Assembly: GCA_035690725.1 (NCBI GenBank)
Contig: DASSKF010000052.1
Coordinates: 1-43,410, forward strand
DNA: 43,410 bases
Source of the DNA: DASSKF01 sp035690725
GTDB lineage: Bacteria > Actinomycetota > Actinomycetes > Actinomycetales > Dermatophilaceae
Direction of reading: 5' to 3'
The notes under the pieces are model-generated. The model made no database searches. It was not told the origin of the DNA and worked only from the letters and a program-made list of their open reading frames with translations. Positions 1 to 7,954 of the stretch are shown here, piece by piece. Position 1 is the first letter of the stretch; each line of letters begins with the position of its first letter. The position numbers were made by a program, and so were the translations under genes.

Positions 1-695
1 ACCCGGTTGCAGATGCTGCGGATCTGCTGGTTGCTGTGGCTGACGAGGAACACCGTGCCTGCGTGCTGGCGGATCTCCTTGATCCGCTCGCTGCTGCGCG
101 CCCGGAAGGTGGCGTCGCCGGTGGCCAGCGCCTCGTCGACGATGAGGACGTCGGGCACGGCCGCGGTGGAGATCGCGAACCGCAGCCGGGCCGCCATGCC
201 CGAGGAGTAGGCGGACATCGGCAGGTGGATGTGGTCCTCGAGGCCGGAGAAGTCGACGATCTCCTGGTAGCGCTGCTTGACCTCGTGGGCGGAGAGCCCG
301 AGCGCCTGCCCGCCGATCATGATGTTGCGCTCGCCGCTGAGCCCGGGGATCAGCACGGCGTTCACCCCGAGCAGGGCGGCGCGCCCGTCCACCCAGACCT
401 TGCCCTTGGTCGGCGGGAGCAGCCCGGCCACGGCCCGCAGCAGCGTGCTCTTGCCCGAGCCGTTGCGCCCGATGATGCCGATCGACTCGCCCTCGCGGGC
501 CACGAACGAGACGCCCTTGACCGCCCGGATCTCGGTGGCGCCCATCGAGCCGCGGCGGTTCCCCAGCCGCAGCAGTCGCTGGAGCATCGAGGTCCGTCCG
601 CCCTGCTTGGCGCCACCGCGCTTCTTGGCTCCGAAGACGCGGTAGACGATCTCCAGGTCGGAGACGATCACGCTCGGCCGTCGCTCGTCAGCCAC
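1..695 (-). CDS. Polysaccharide/teichoic acid ABC exporter, ATP-binding subunit (partial, TagH/Wzt-like)
   Basis: This is the nucleotide-binding subunit of an ABC-2 exporter, expected to drive transfer of a lipid-linked glycopolymer across the membrane with the permease encoded just upstream. The reverse strand reads a Walker A motif GRNGSGKST, a signature region YSSGMAARLRFA, and a Walker B motif VLIVDEAL followed by ATGDATF, then a switch histidine in LVSHS. The YSSGM signature and long insertions are typical of the Wzt/TagH subfamily rather than of nutrient importers. The start is taken as GTG at 695-693, which overlaps the permease stop by 8 nt, so the two are probably translationally coupled. 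The 3' end runs off the window, so I cannot tell whether a Wzt-like carbohydrate-binding C-terminal domain is present. Subfamily assignment is strong; substrate is inferred from the neighbours. Confidence 0.9.
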   Translation of the reverse strand, partial: MADERRPSVIVSDLEIVYRVFGAKKRGGAKQGGRTSMLQRLLRLGNRRGSMGATEIRAVKGVSFVAREGESIGIIGRNGSGKSTLLRAVAGLLPPTKGKVWVDGRAALLGVNAVLIPGLSGERNIMIGGQALGLSAHEVKQRYQEIVDFSGLEDHIHLPMSAYSSGMAARLRFAISTAAVPDVLIVDEALATGDATFRARSSERIKEIRQHAGTVFLVSHSNQQIRSICNR

Positions 696-1590
696 GTCCG
701 TAGCTCTCCTCTCCCCGCCAGAAGATGACGAAGCCGCCGACCAGCATGAGCACGCCCCAGGCGGCGGCCACGAGCCAGTTCAGCAGGACGGGGCTGAACT
801 CGTTCATCAGCGACTCCCGGACGACCGACAGGTTCAGCGCGAACGGCTGGTAGCCCATCGCCAGCCCCAGCGCGCCGTGGCCCTGGGTGTAGGCCTCGAT
901 CGAGAAGAAGACGCCGGAGGTGTAGCGCAGCAGGCGCACCGCGATGTTGGTCAGGTTCCCCAGGTCGGGGGCCACGCTGACCACGCGCGCGACGATGAGC
1001 ACGAGGCCGGTGTTCACCAGCAGGTTGAGGCCGATCCCCACCGGGTAGAGCAGCCACATCCACCCGGGCCGCTCCCCGGTGACGAGCATGATCACGACGA
1101 GGAGCCCGAAGGCGGGCAGCGCGGCGAGGAACTCGGTCAGGGCCACGGACAGCGGCAGCACGCACCGGGGGAACTGCAGCGCCCGCACCAGCCCCCTGTT
1201 GTTGACGACCGCGTTCGCCCCCTTGTTGAGCGACACGGAGATGAACTGGAACAGGAAGATGCCGGCGGTCAGGAAGCCGATGAAGTTGTCGACGCCCTTG
1301 CGCGTGCCCAGCAGGAGGCCGAAGACCACGAAGTAGGCGGCCGCCAGCATGAGCGGGTTGAGCAGCGCCCAGACGTGGCCGAGGTAGGTGTTGCCGTGCT
1401 TGGCCGACGAACGGGCCGAGGCCATCGTCCAGATGAAGCTCCGGCAGCGCCAGGTCTCCCGGACGTACGCGAGCAGGGGCGGGCGCACGCCCGTCTGCTC
1501 GAGGCCGTAGCGCTCGGCCAGTGCCGCCGCCTCCCTGGGTGAGGGGGCGTCCGGTGGGGGCTGCCGCAGCGCCTGCCGGTCGTCATACAC
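688..1590 (-). CDS. Polysaccharide/teichoic acid ABC exporter, permease subunit (TagG/Wzm-like)
   Basis: This is a 300-residue ABC-2-type integral membrane protein that should form the channel partner of the ATPase encoded downstream. After a hydrophilic N-terminus of about 50 residues there are about six hydrophobic segments, including stretches around LMLAAAYFVVFGLLLG, GFLTAGIFLFQFISV, FGLLVVIMLV and VAAAWGVLMLVGGFVIF, plus an RETW motif just before the first segment as seen in Wzm/TagG proteins. The open frame extends upstream to 1725, but that part overlaps the preceding gene and looks non-coding. GTG at 1590 is the first sensible start and gives the usual family length, although no good Shine-Dalgarno sequence precedes it. 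Exported polymer is inferred from context: ribitol-phosphate polymerases lie a few kilobases away. Confidence 0.88.
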   Translation of the reverse strand: MYDDRQALRQPPPDAPSPREAAALAERYGLEQTGVRPPLLAYVRETWRCRSFIWTMASARSSAKHGNTYLGHVWALLNPLMLAAAYFVVFGLLLGTRKGVDNFIGFLTAGIFLFQFISVSLNKGANAVVNNRGLVRALQFPRCVLPLSVALTEFLAALPAFGLLVVIMLVTGERPGWMWLLYPVGIGLNLLVNTGLVLIVARVVSVAPDLGNLTNIAVRLLRYTSGVFFSIEAYTQGHGALGLAMGYQPFALNLSVVRESLMNEFSPVLLNWLVAAAWGVLMLVGGFVIFWRGEESYGRG

Positions 1591-1678
1591 GCGCAGTAGT
1601 GTCTCAGCCCCCGGAGGGTCACGACGACATTGCCCCGCCGGGCAGCCGCCCCGGTCGCTCAGCCGGTATGCCGACCGC

Positions 1679-2941
1679 TCACCGTGGGTGCCGGCCGCCG
1701 AGTCGCCGGCCCAGGGCGTCCGCACCGTGGAGCACCCGCCGCTTCACCGGACCGAGCCGGCGCCTGGTGCCGCGCAGCCACCGGGGCGTGCGGCCGCCCC
1801 CGGGTTCGGTCCAGCGCTCCGGCCGTGCCCGCTCCCGTGCCCGCTGCCCTGCCGGCGCCGGGCCCGTGCCGGCGGCCGCTCGCCTGAGCTGGCGGCGCTG
1901 CCTGCGGGCGCGGGCGCGCTGCTCCTTGACGGCCTCGTGCTCGGTGGCGAGACGGGCCAGCATCTGCGGGATGACCGTCGTCGTGATCCCCAGCAGCGCC
2001 GCGTCGTCCACGTCGCGCGGGCGCACCGCCCGCTCGTCCACGGTGACGTCCAGCAGGTCCGCGAGCTCGCCCACCACGTCGTAGCCGGCGTCCCCGAGGT
2101 GGGTGACCGTGCGCTCGCTGCGCTCGCGGAGCAGCTCCAGCTCGGGTCCGGCCAGCCCGATCGGGTGTCCCGGGTGCGGGAGCACGAGGTCGCGGCTGAA
2201 GTACTGGCGGATCCACCAGCGGGCGAACGGCTGCTTGACGTCGTCGACCTGCAGGGCCGACCTCAGCTCCGGTCCCAGCAGCTGCAGCAGCCGCGCCCCC
2301 TCCGCGGTCAGCGACTCGTTGGACTTGACCCCGTCCCCGGGGAAGGCCTCGGCCCCCGGGACACGGCAGGCCGCCGCGAACCGGTGCCACAGCTCCTCGC
2401 GGGGCGCGCCGGGACGGGGAACCGTCACGACGTGGATCCGCTCGGCCGGGAGGTGCCGCCGCCACCCCTGCAGGGCCACCGCCGGGTCGATCGTGCGCCA
2501 GCTCCACTGGGCGTCGCCGTAGTCCATGTCCCGGATGAAGTCCTCCAGCTCGGCGGCGTGGCCGGACTTCAGGGCCTGGCTCCACGCGGCCGGCACGGAC
2601 GCGGCGAACCGGCGGGCGGTGAACACCACGTCGACGTCGACCTCACCGAGCTGGGCCAGGAAGCGCCCCAGCTGCCGGTCGCTGGGCACGCACAGCCATT
2701 CCGAGGACACCAGCACGGGACCGGGCCAGTCGCGGATCTCCTCCAGCAGCCGGCGCGCCGTGGGCCGCGCCCGCCGGTCCCCCCGCACGGCGAAGGCCAG
2801 CACGTCGTGTTCGCGCTTGCGCCTGCCGGGGAGCAGGACGCCGGCCTCGGACAGCCGGTCCTTGTTGTTCCAGAGGGTCGTCTGCAGGTAGGTCGTCCCC
2901 GACTTGGGGGAGCCCACGTGCAGCGTCACGTGATCAGCCAC
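1679..2941 (-). CDS. PAPS-dependent sulfotransferase, group A (paralogue 1)
   Basis: This 420-residue protein is predicted to transfer sulfate from PAPS to a surface-glycan acceptor. The N-terminus holds the 5'-phosphosulfate-binding loop GSPKSGTTYL, with Lys13 as the expected catalytic/PAPS lysine. Motifs shared with two other proteins in this window (starts at 4213 and 21654) follow: SSEWL, VDVVFTAR, PAAWSQALKSGH, then HVVTVPRPGAP. The last 60 residues are rich in Arg, Ala and Pro and end in a basic tail. The start is GTG at 2941, six bases after a TATGTT -10 element, so the mRNA is probably leaderless. It lies between the exporter genes and a paralogous sulfotransferase, all on the minus strand. 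The fold assignment is good; the acceptor is unknown and only inferred to be the local polymer. Confidence 0.82.
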   Translation of the reverse strand: MADHVTLHVGSPKSGTTYLQTTLWNNKDRLSEAGVLLPGRRKREHDVLAFAVRGDRRARPTARRLLEEIRDWPGPVLVSSEWLCVPSDRQLGRFLAQLGEVDVDVVFTARRFAASVPAAWSQALKSGHAAELEDFIRDMDYGDAQWSWRTIDPAVALQGWRRHLPAERIHVVTVPRPGAPREELWHRFAAACRVPGAEAFPGDGVKSNESLTAEGARLLQLLGPELRSALQVDDVKQPFARWWIRQYFSRDLVLPHPGHPIGLAGPELELLRERSERTVTHLGDAGYDVVGELADLLDVTVDERAVRPRDVDDAALLGITTTVIPQMLARLATEHEAVKEQRARARRQRRQLRRAAAGTGPAPAGQRARERARPERWTEPGGGRTPRWLRGTRRRLGPVKRRVLHGADALGRRLGGRHPR

Positions 2942-2947
2942 GCCCCG

Positions 2948-2953
2948 AACATA
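2948..2953 (-). promoter_or_regulatory. -10 element TATGTT, leaderless start
   Basis: On the minus strand TATGTT is followed by six bases and then the GTG start of the group A sulfotransferase at 2941. The spacing would put the transcript 5' end at or next to the start codon. No Shine-Dalgarno sequence is present. The same arrangement precedes other sulfotransferases in the window. Confidence 0.55.
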
Positions 2954-2995
2954 ACCGGGTCCGGCGCGGGCGGTGCCGCACGCCGGGCCGGCGGC

Positions 2996-4213
2996 TCACC
3001 GCCGGCGGAGCGACCGCCCGAGCAGGCGCAGGCGCCGTTGCACCCGGCGCTTGGCGGGCCGCAGCCGGCGCCGCGCTCCCTCGAGGGGCACCTCCCGGCG
3101 CGGCTGGCGCTCGAACGGGTCCCAGCTCGGTCGGGGGACCTCGGCCGCGTCCGCCGGCGCGGCACCGTCGGGCAGCGAGGCGAGCTGCTGCTCACGGCGC
3201 TGGGCCAGCTCGTGCTGGTGCTGGATCTGGCCCAGGAGCACCGGCAGCACTCCGGCGGCGACCGGCAGCAGCGCCCCGTCGTCCACGTCGCCCGGCGGGA
3301 CCGCGCCCGGCTTGCCCCCCGGTTCCGTGAGGTCCGCCAGGTCCCCCACGACCGGGTACCCCTGGTCGCGCAGCGCCGCGGCCGTGCGCTCGGCCCGCTC
3401 CTGCAGGGCCCGTGCGTCCTCCTCGCCGATGCCGATCGGACGGCCGCCCAGCGGGCGCAGTGCCCGCTCACTGAACCGGCTGCGGATCCACACCCGCGCC
3501 TGCCGCTCGTCCTCGTCGGCGCCCAGCTCCTCGCGCAGCCGGGGACCGACGAGCTGCAGCAGGCGCGCCCCCTCGGCACTCAGCGAGGGGTTGCCGCGCG
3601 CCCGGCGCAGGTCGACGTCCACGTCGGCCAGGTCGGTCGCGCTCGCGAACCGGTGCCACAGCTCCTCCGGCGGCGACCCGGGTCGCGGCACCGTCACGAC
3701 GCGGGTGCGCTCGAGCGGGACGGCGCCGCGCCAGTGGGGGAGCACCTGCGCCGGGTCGAGGGCCCGCCACCGCCAGTGGGGGTCACCACCGCTGTCCATC
3801 CCGGCGAAGAACGCGGACCACGTCGACGGCCGCCCCGACTTGAGCGTCTGCTGCCAGGTGGCCGGCGCCACCGAGACGAACGTGCGCGTGGTGAAGACCA
3901 CGTCCACCCGGGCCGGCCGGAGACGGTCGACGAAGCGGGCGACCTGGTCGTCGTCGGCCATGCCGAACCACTCGGAGGACAGCAGCACGTGACCGTCCCA
4001 GCGGCGCGTCGCCTCCATGAGGTGCTGCTGCACCTCGTCGACCCCCCGCTCGTCGCGGACCCAGGCCGCCAGGAAGTCGTGCTCCCGCTTGTTGCCACCC
4101 GGCACCAGCACGCCGTGCCGCCGCAGCAGCGGCCGGTTGGACCACAGGATCGACTGGACGTAGGTGGTGCCCGACTTGGGTGCACCGATGTGCAGGGTCA
4201 CGCGTTCAGCCAC
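2996..4213 (-). CDS. PAPS-dependent sulfotransferase, group A (paralogue 2)
   Basis: This 405-residue protein belongs to the same group as its downstream neighbour. It has the loop GAPKSGTTYVQ with Lys13, then SSEWF, VDVVFTTRTF, ATWQQTLKSG, and RVVTVPRPGSPPEELWHRFA. It ends in an Arg-rich tail (RLRLLGRSLRRR) that may form a basic amphipathic helix. An in-frame ATG at 4315 would add 34 residues not shared with the paralogues, and this extension would cross the divergent promoter. GTG at 4213 lies six bases after a TACATT -10 element and aligns exactly with the paralogues' starts. The gap to the next gene is 54 nt and contains that gene's own -10. It is divergent from the polyol-phosphate polymerase gene at 4325, with 111 bp between the starts. 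Acceptor unknown. Confidence 0.82.
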   Translation of the reverse strand: MAERVTLHIGAPKSGTTYVQSILWSNRPLLRRHGVLVPGGNKREHDFLAAWVRDERGVDEVQQHLMEATRRWDGHVLLSSEWFGMADDDQVARFVDRLRPARVDVVFTTRTFVSVAPATWQQTLKSGRPSTWSAFFAGMDSGGDPHWRWRALDPAQVLPHWRGAVPLERTRVVTVPRPGSPPEELWHRFASATDLADVDVDLRRARGNPSLSAEGARLLQLVGPRLREELGADEDERQARVWIRSRFSERALRPLGGRPIGIGEEDARALQERAERTAAALRDQGYPVVGDLADLTEPGGKPGAVPPGDVDDGALLPVAAGVLPVLLGQIQHQHELAQRREQQLASLPDGAAPADAAEVPRPSWDPFERQPRREVPLEGARRRLRPAKRRVQRRLRLLGRSLRRR

Positions 4214-4219
4214 GCGACG

Positions 4220-4225
4220 AATGTA
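4220..4225 (-). promoter_or_regulatory. -10 element TACATT, leaderless start
   Basis: On the minus strand TACATT is followed by six bases and the GTG at 4213. It resembles the element in front of the paralogue at 2941, and the sequence from the -10 through the first codons (TGGCTGA) is conserved between the two genes. Confidence 0.55.
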
Positions 4226-4281
4226 GCCTTCCCGGCACCAGCGCCCGGTCGTCACCTCGCGGGCGGGATCCCGGTCCCCAT

Positions 4282-4321
4282 TAGAATCTGCGTCGACCCG
4301 CGCACCGAAAGCCAAGGAAGG
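4282..4321 (+). promoter_or_regulatory. Candidate promoter and RBS of the double TagF-like gene
   Basis: TAGAAT at 4282-4287 fits an actinobacterial -10. A purine-rich Shine-Dalgarno stretch, AAGGAAGG at 4314-4321, lies just before the TTG at 4325. This gene would therefore have a short conventional leader, unlike the leaderless sulfotransferase gene that diverges from it. Confidence 0.5.
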
Positions 4322-4324
4322 CCC

Positions 4325-7300
4325 TTGCCCGCACCTTCGCTCAAGACCTGGTCAGCCCGACCGACCCTCCCGGACGGGGAGGCGAGCGACCCCACCGCAG
4401 CTCGCGCGCTGGTGAACATCCTCGCGACTGCGGCCGCCGTCGCCGGCCTGCTCCTGCTCCTGACCACGGAACGGGTCGGGTGGGGACTCGCCGTCCTGGC
4501 CGGAGCCGTCGTGCTCGCCGTGGGCCGCGCGGCGGCGGCGCAGCTGTGGCGCCAGCAGCTGCTCGGTGCCGACCTGCTGGTGCGCCTGACCGCCGTCGTC
4601 GGCGTGGCGCTCGCCCACCTCCAGCAGCGGCCGGCCGACGGCCTCTGGGTCTGGCCGGCGACGATCCTGCTGCTCCTGACGACCCTCGGCGAGCCGCTGG
4701 TGGACAAGCTCCACGACGGTGGCAGCTTCACGGCCGCCCACGTCCCCGGGCTGCCCGAACCGGCCCGGCCCCGGCTGCCCGGCCGGTGGGTGACGGCGGC
4801 GGCCACCGCCGCACTCGTGGCCGGCGGCGTCCTGGCGGCCCTCGGGCTGCCGGCCTGGGCCTGGCTGTGCGCAGCCGGCGTGGCCGCCCTGCTCGCCCTC
4901 GTGGCCGCCGGGGAGGGCGTGCGCAGCCTGCTCGTGGACCGGCGGGTGCGACGCCGCCTGGAGCGTGCGCTGGCCGACTACCAGCCCGAGTTCATCGTGT
5001 ATGCCGGCCGGCAGGAGGACGCCTCCTACCAGGTGACCATGTGGTCGCCCTACCTGCAACGCACCGGACGCCGCTTCGTCGTCATGACGCGCCACCCCCT
5101 GCCGGGAGCGTCCCTGGCCGACCAGCTCGACGTGCCGGTGGTCTGCTGCCGGACCCTGGCCGACCTCGAGGCCGCCCTGGTCCCCAGCGTGACCACCGTC
5201 TTCTACCCCAACGCCGCCTCCGCCAACGGCCACATGGTGCGCTACAGCCACCTGACCCACGTCCACCTCGGTCACGGCGACTCCGACAAGGCGACGTCGT
5301 ACAACCCCCTGCACGCGATGTACGACAAGGTCTTCTCCGCCGGCCAGGCCGCGATGGACCGCTACGCCAAGCACGGCGTGCTCATCCCCCGTGAGCGGTT
5401 CTCCGTCGTCGGCCGCCCGCAGGTCGAGGACGTCCAGCGCACGAGCACCCCCATCTCCCAGGTGGACCGGCCGGCCGTCCTCTACGCCCCGACCTGGCGC
5501 GGCCACGTCGACGAGACGCGGCTGTACTCCCTGCCCCACGGGGAGCGGATCGTGCGGGCCCTGCTCGAGCGGGGGGCCACGGTCGTCTTCCGTCCGCACC
5601 CGTTCAACCTCGACATCGCCGAGGACGCCGCCGTCGTCGAGCGCATCAACCAGCTCCTGCGCGCCGACGCGGCCCGCAGCGGACGGCAGCACCGCTACGG
5701 GGACGAGGCGCTGCGCACCATGAGCGTCTTCGACTGCTTCAACGCCTCCGACGCGATGATCGCCGACGTCTCCAGCGTCGTGAGCGACTACCTGTACTCG
5801 GGCAAGCCGCTGGCCATGTACTCGATCGGCGACTCGCCCGAGCAGTTCGTCGCCGACTTCCCGGTGGCCGAGGCCGCCTACCTCGTCGACCCGGACCTGA
5901 CCCGGCTGGACGACGTGCTCGAGCAGCTGCTCGGGGCCGACCCGCGCCGAACGGTGCGCGAGTCGATGCGGGAGTACTACCTCGGGTCGTTCCCGGACGA
6001 GGGCTACTCCGACGTGTTCGTCCGCGAGGCGGAAAGGGTCATCGCCGGCGGCGGACGGACCCGCGACCCGAGCCGCGACGACGTCGTCGAGGGCGACGAC
6101 CGCACCGAGTGGGCCGGCACCGAGGCGGCGGACGCCGACACCGACGACGACGCGGGCGACGACACCGGCACGACCTCGCCGCTCGACGCCGAGGCCCACC
6201 AGGGGCTCGACACCGATGTCCCGGCCGGCGCCTCCGGCACGGGAGGCGCCACCATGTCCACCGAGGAGGTCGCCGCGGGTCTGCCCGCCCTGACGTCCGC
6301 CCTGGCCGTCGTCTCGGCACTGGCGCCCTGGCCGGACGCGCTCACGGCGGTCCTGGTCGTCCTGACGCTGGCGCCCCTGACCTGGTCCGGCAACAGGGGC
6401 CTGCGGCGCCCCCGCTCGAGCACGGACGCGCTCGGCGCCTGGTTGCCCGCCCGGTGGCTGGCCGCGATCGCCGTCGTGGCGCTCGCCACCCGACGCTCCG
6501 ACCCCAGCGACACGATGGTGTGGATCCTCGCGGGCGCCCTGCTGCTCACCATGGTGGGCGAGGCCTGGGTCCGCACGGCCCGGCGGATCCGCCGGCTCCG
6601 GGTCCGGCACCTGCGGACACTCGACTACAAGAACCCCCGGCCCACGTTGCAGGGGTGGATGTTCCTGCTCGGCACGGCGCCCCTCTGGCTGGCGCTGGTC
6701 CTGGCGGTCGCCGGTGTGCCCGTGTGGTTCGCCACCGCGGTCGCGCTGGAGGGCCTGGCGGTCGCGGCATACATGCTCGTGCGCGAGCACCACCTGGTCG
6801 CCGCCCACTGGAAGGGGACCGAGGAGCTGCGTGGCGCGATCGAGCAGTACGCCCCCGAGTTCGTCGTCTACTTCGCGGCCAAGACCGGCGCGGACTACCA
6901 GGTGGGCATGTGGATGCCCTACTTCGAACGGATCGGGCGCCGGTTCATCGTCGTCACGCGGTATGACGAGTCGCTCGTCCCGCTCGCGGAGCTCACCCGG
7001 TCGCCCGTGGTCCTGTGCCGGACCCTCGGCAGCCTCGAGGACACCACCGTCCCGTCCGTGCGCGCCGCCTTCTACGTCAACAACGGGCTGACCAACACCC
7101 ACTACGTCGAGCACCGGGAGCTCACGCACGTCTGGCTGAACCACGGTGACTCCGAGAAGCCGGCCTGCTTCAACCCGGTGCACGGGATCTACGACCGGAT
7201 CTACGCGGCCGGCCAGGCCGGCGTGGACCGGTACGCCCGGCACGGCGTGGCCATCCCCCAGGAGAAGTTCGAGATCGTGGGCCGCCCCCAGGTGTCCGGC

Positions 7301-7954
7301 ATCCTGCCGGCGCCGCGGCCGATCCGCGAGGTCAGCGGGCCGACCGTCCTCTACGCCCCGACGTGGATCGGGCCCTACGAGGACACGCGCTTCTACTCCC
7401 TGCCGCAGGGCGCGCGGATCGTGCGGGCGCTGCTCGACCGCGGCTGCACGGTCGTCTTCCGCGCCCACCCCCTCAACCACCAGTTCCCCGACGCGCGCGA
7501 GCTGATGAGCGAGATCCACGCGCTGCTGGACGAGGACCGCGCGCGGACCGGCCGGGACCACCGGTTCGGGGACGACGCGGAGAAGACGATGGACGTCAAG
7601 GACTGCTTCAACGCCTCGGACGCCATGATCTCCGACGTGTCGGCCGTCGTGACCGACTACCTGCAGTCGCAGAAGCCCTTCGCCATGGTGGCCGCGGAGT
7701 CCAACAGCGAGAAGCTGATTCGCGAGGCGCCGGTCGCGGTCGCGTCATACCCGCTCATGGGTGACCTCAGCAACCTGGACGAGGTCCTCGACAACCTGCT
7801 GCGGCACGACCCGCTGGAGCGGCAGCGCGAGGCGACCCGTGACTACTACCTCGGCGACTTCGACGTGGACGACCCCGCCCAGCCCTTCCTGCGCGCCGCA
7901 CGCCGCCAGATCGACGAGCCGACACCGGAGCATGATGCGCTGGCGACCGGCTGA
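4325..7954 (+). CDS. Tandem-domain membrane CDP-polyol phosphotransferase (two TagF/TarL-like domains)
   Basis: This 1209-residue protein is predicted to polymerise polyol phosphate from CDP-glycerol or CDP-ribitol onto a lipid-linked acceptor. It contains two copies of the same module: several hydrophobic segments, then a glycerophosphotransferase-type catalytic region. In copy 1 the motifs are HGDSDK (about residue 316), VLYAPTW (385), RPHPFN (421) and DVSSVVSDYL (480). In copy 2 they are HGDSEK (938), VLYAPTW (1007), RAHPLN (1045) and DVSAVVTDYL (1103). The histidines of HGDS and R(P/A)HP match the catalytic histidines of TagF. A linker at about 578-643 is very rich in Asp and Glu. The start is TTG at 4325, set by the purine-rich RBS; earlier frame is non-coding. 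The CDP-ribitol synthase downstream favours ribitol phosphate as substrate. Two copies may mean primase plus polymerase activity. Confidence 0.85.
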   Translation: MPAPSLKTWSARPTLPDGEASDPTAARALVNILATAAAVAGLLLLLTTERVGWGLAVLAGAVVLAVGRAAAAQLWRQQLLGADLLVRLTAVVGVALAHLQQRPADGLWVWPATILLLLTTLGEPLVDKLHDGGSFTAAHVPGLPEPARPRLPGRWVTAAATAALVAGGVLAALGLPAWAWLCAAGVAALLALVAAGEGVRSLLVDRRVRRRLERALADYQPEFIVYAGRQEDASYQVTMWSPYLQRTGRRFVVMTRHPLPGASLADQLDVPVVCCRTLADLEAALVPSVTTVFYPNAASANGHMVRYSHLTHVHLGHGDSDKATSYNPLHAMYDKVFSAGQAAMDRYAKHGVLIPRERFSVVGRPQVEDVQRTSTPISQVDRPAVLYAPTWRGHVDETRLYSLPHGERIVRALLERGATVVFRPHPFNLDIAEDAAVVERINQLLRADAARSGRQHRYGDEALRTMSVFDCFNASDAMIADVSSVVSDYLYSGKPLAMYSIGDSPEQFVADFPVAEAAYLVDPDLTRLDDVLEQLLGADPRRTVRESMREYYLGSFPDEGYSDVFVREAERVIAGGGRTRDPSRDDVVEGDDRTEWAGTEAADADTDDDAGDDTGTTSPLDAEAHQGLDTDVPAGASGTGGATMSTEEVAAGLPALTSALAVVSALAPWPDALTAVLVVLTLAPLTWSGNRGLRRPRSSTDALGAWLPARWLAAIAVVALATRRSDPSDTMVWILAGALLLTMVGEAWVRTARRIRRLRVRHLRTLDYKNPRPTLQGWMFLLGTAPLWLALVLAVAGVPVWFATAVALEGLAVAAYMLVREHHLVAAHWKGTEELRGAIEQYAPEFVVYFAAKTGADYQVGMWMPYFERIGRRFIVVTRYDESLVPLAELTRSPVVLCRTLGSLEDTTVPSVRAAFYVNNGLTNTHYVEHRELTHVWLNHGDSEKPACFNPVHGIYDRIYAAGQAGVDRYARHGVAIPQEKFEIVGRPQVSGILPAPRPIREVSGPTVLYAPTWIGPYEDTRFYSLPQGARIVRALLDRGCTVVFRAHPLNHQFPDARELMSEIHALLDEDRARTGRDHRFGDDAEKTMDVKDCFNASDAMISDVSAVVTDYLQSQKPFAMVAAESNSEKLIREAPVAVASYPLMGDLSNLDEVLDNLLRHDPLERQREATRDYYLGDFDVDDPAQPFLRAARRQIDEPTPEHDALATG
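6241..6256 (+). promoter_or_regulatory. Internal in-frame RBS and ATG before the second TagF-like module
   Basis: GGGAGG at 6241-6246 is followed seven bases later by ATG at 6254. The ATG is in frame with the whole gene (codon 644) and sits exactly between the acidic linker and the first hydrophobic segment of the second module. It could allow the second module to be made alone, or mark an old gene boundary lost by fusion. Confidence 0.4.

Noticed and set aside
1688..4324. Upstream in-frame extension of the double TagF-like gene to 1688
   Set aside because: It runs antisense through two clear sulfotransferase genes and has no motif. The TTG at 4325 has an RBS and matches the start of the first hydrophobic region.
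4352..7561. Open minus-strand frame of 1069 codons opposite the double TagF-like gene
   Set aside because: Low-complexity composition and no motifs; the plus-strand gene explains the conservation.
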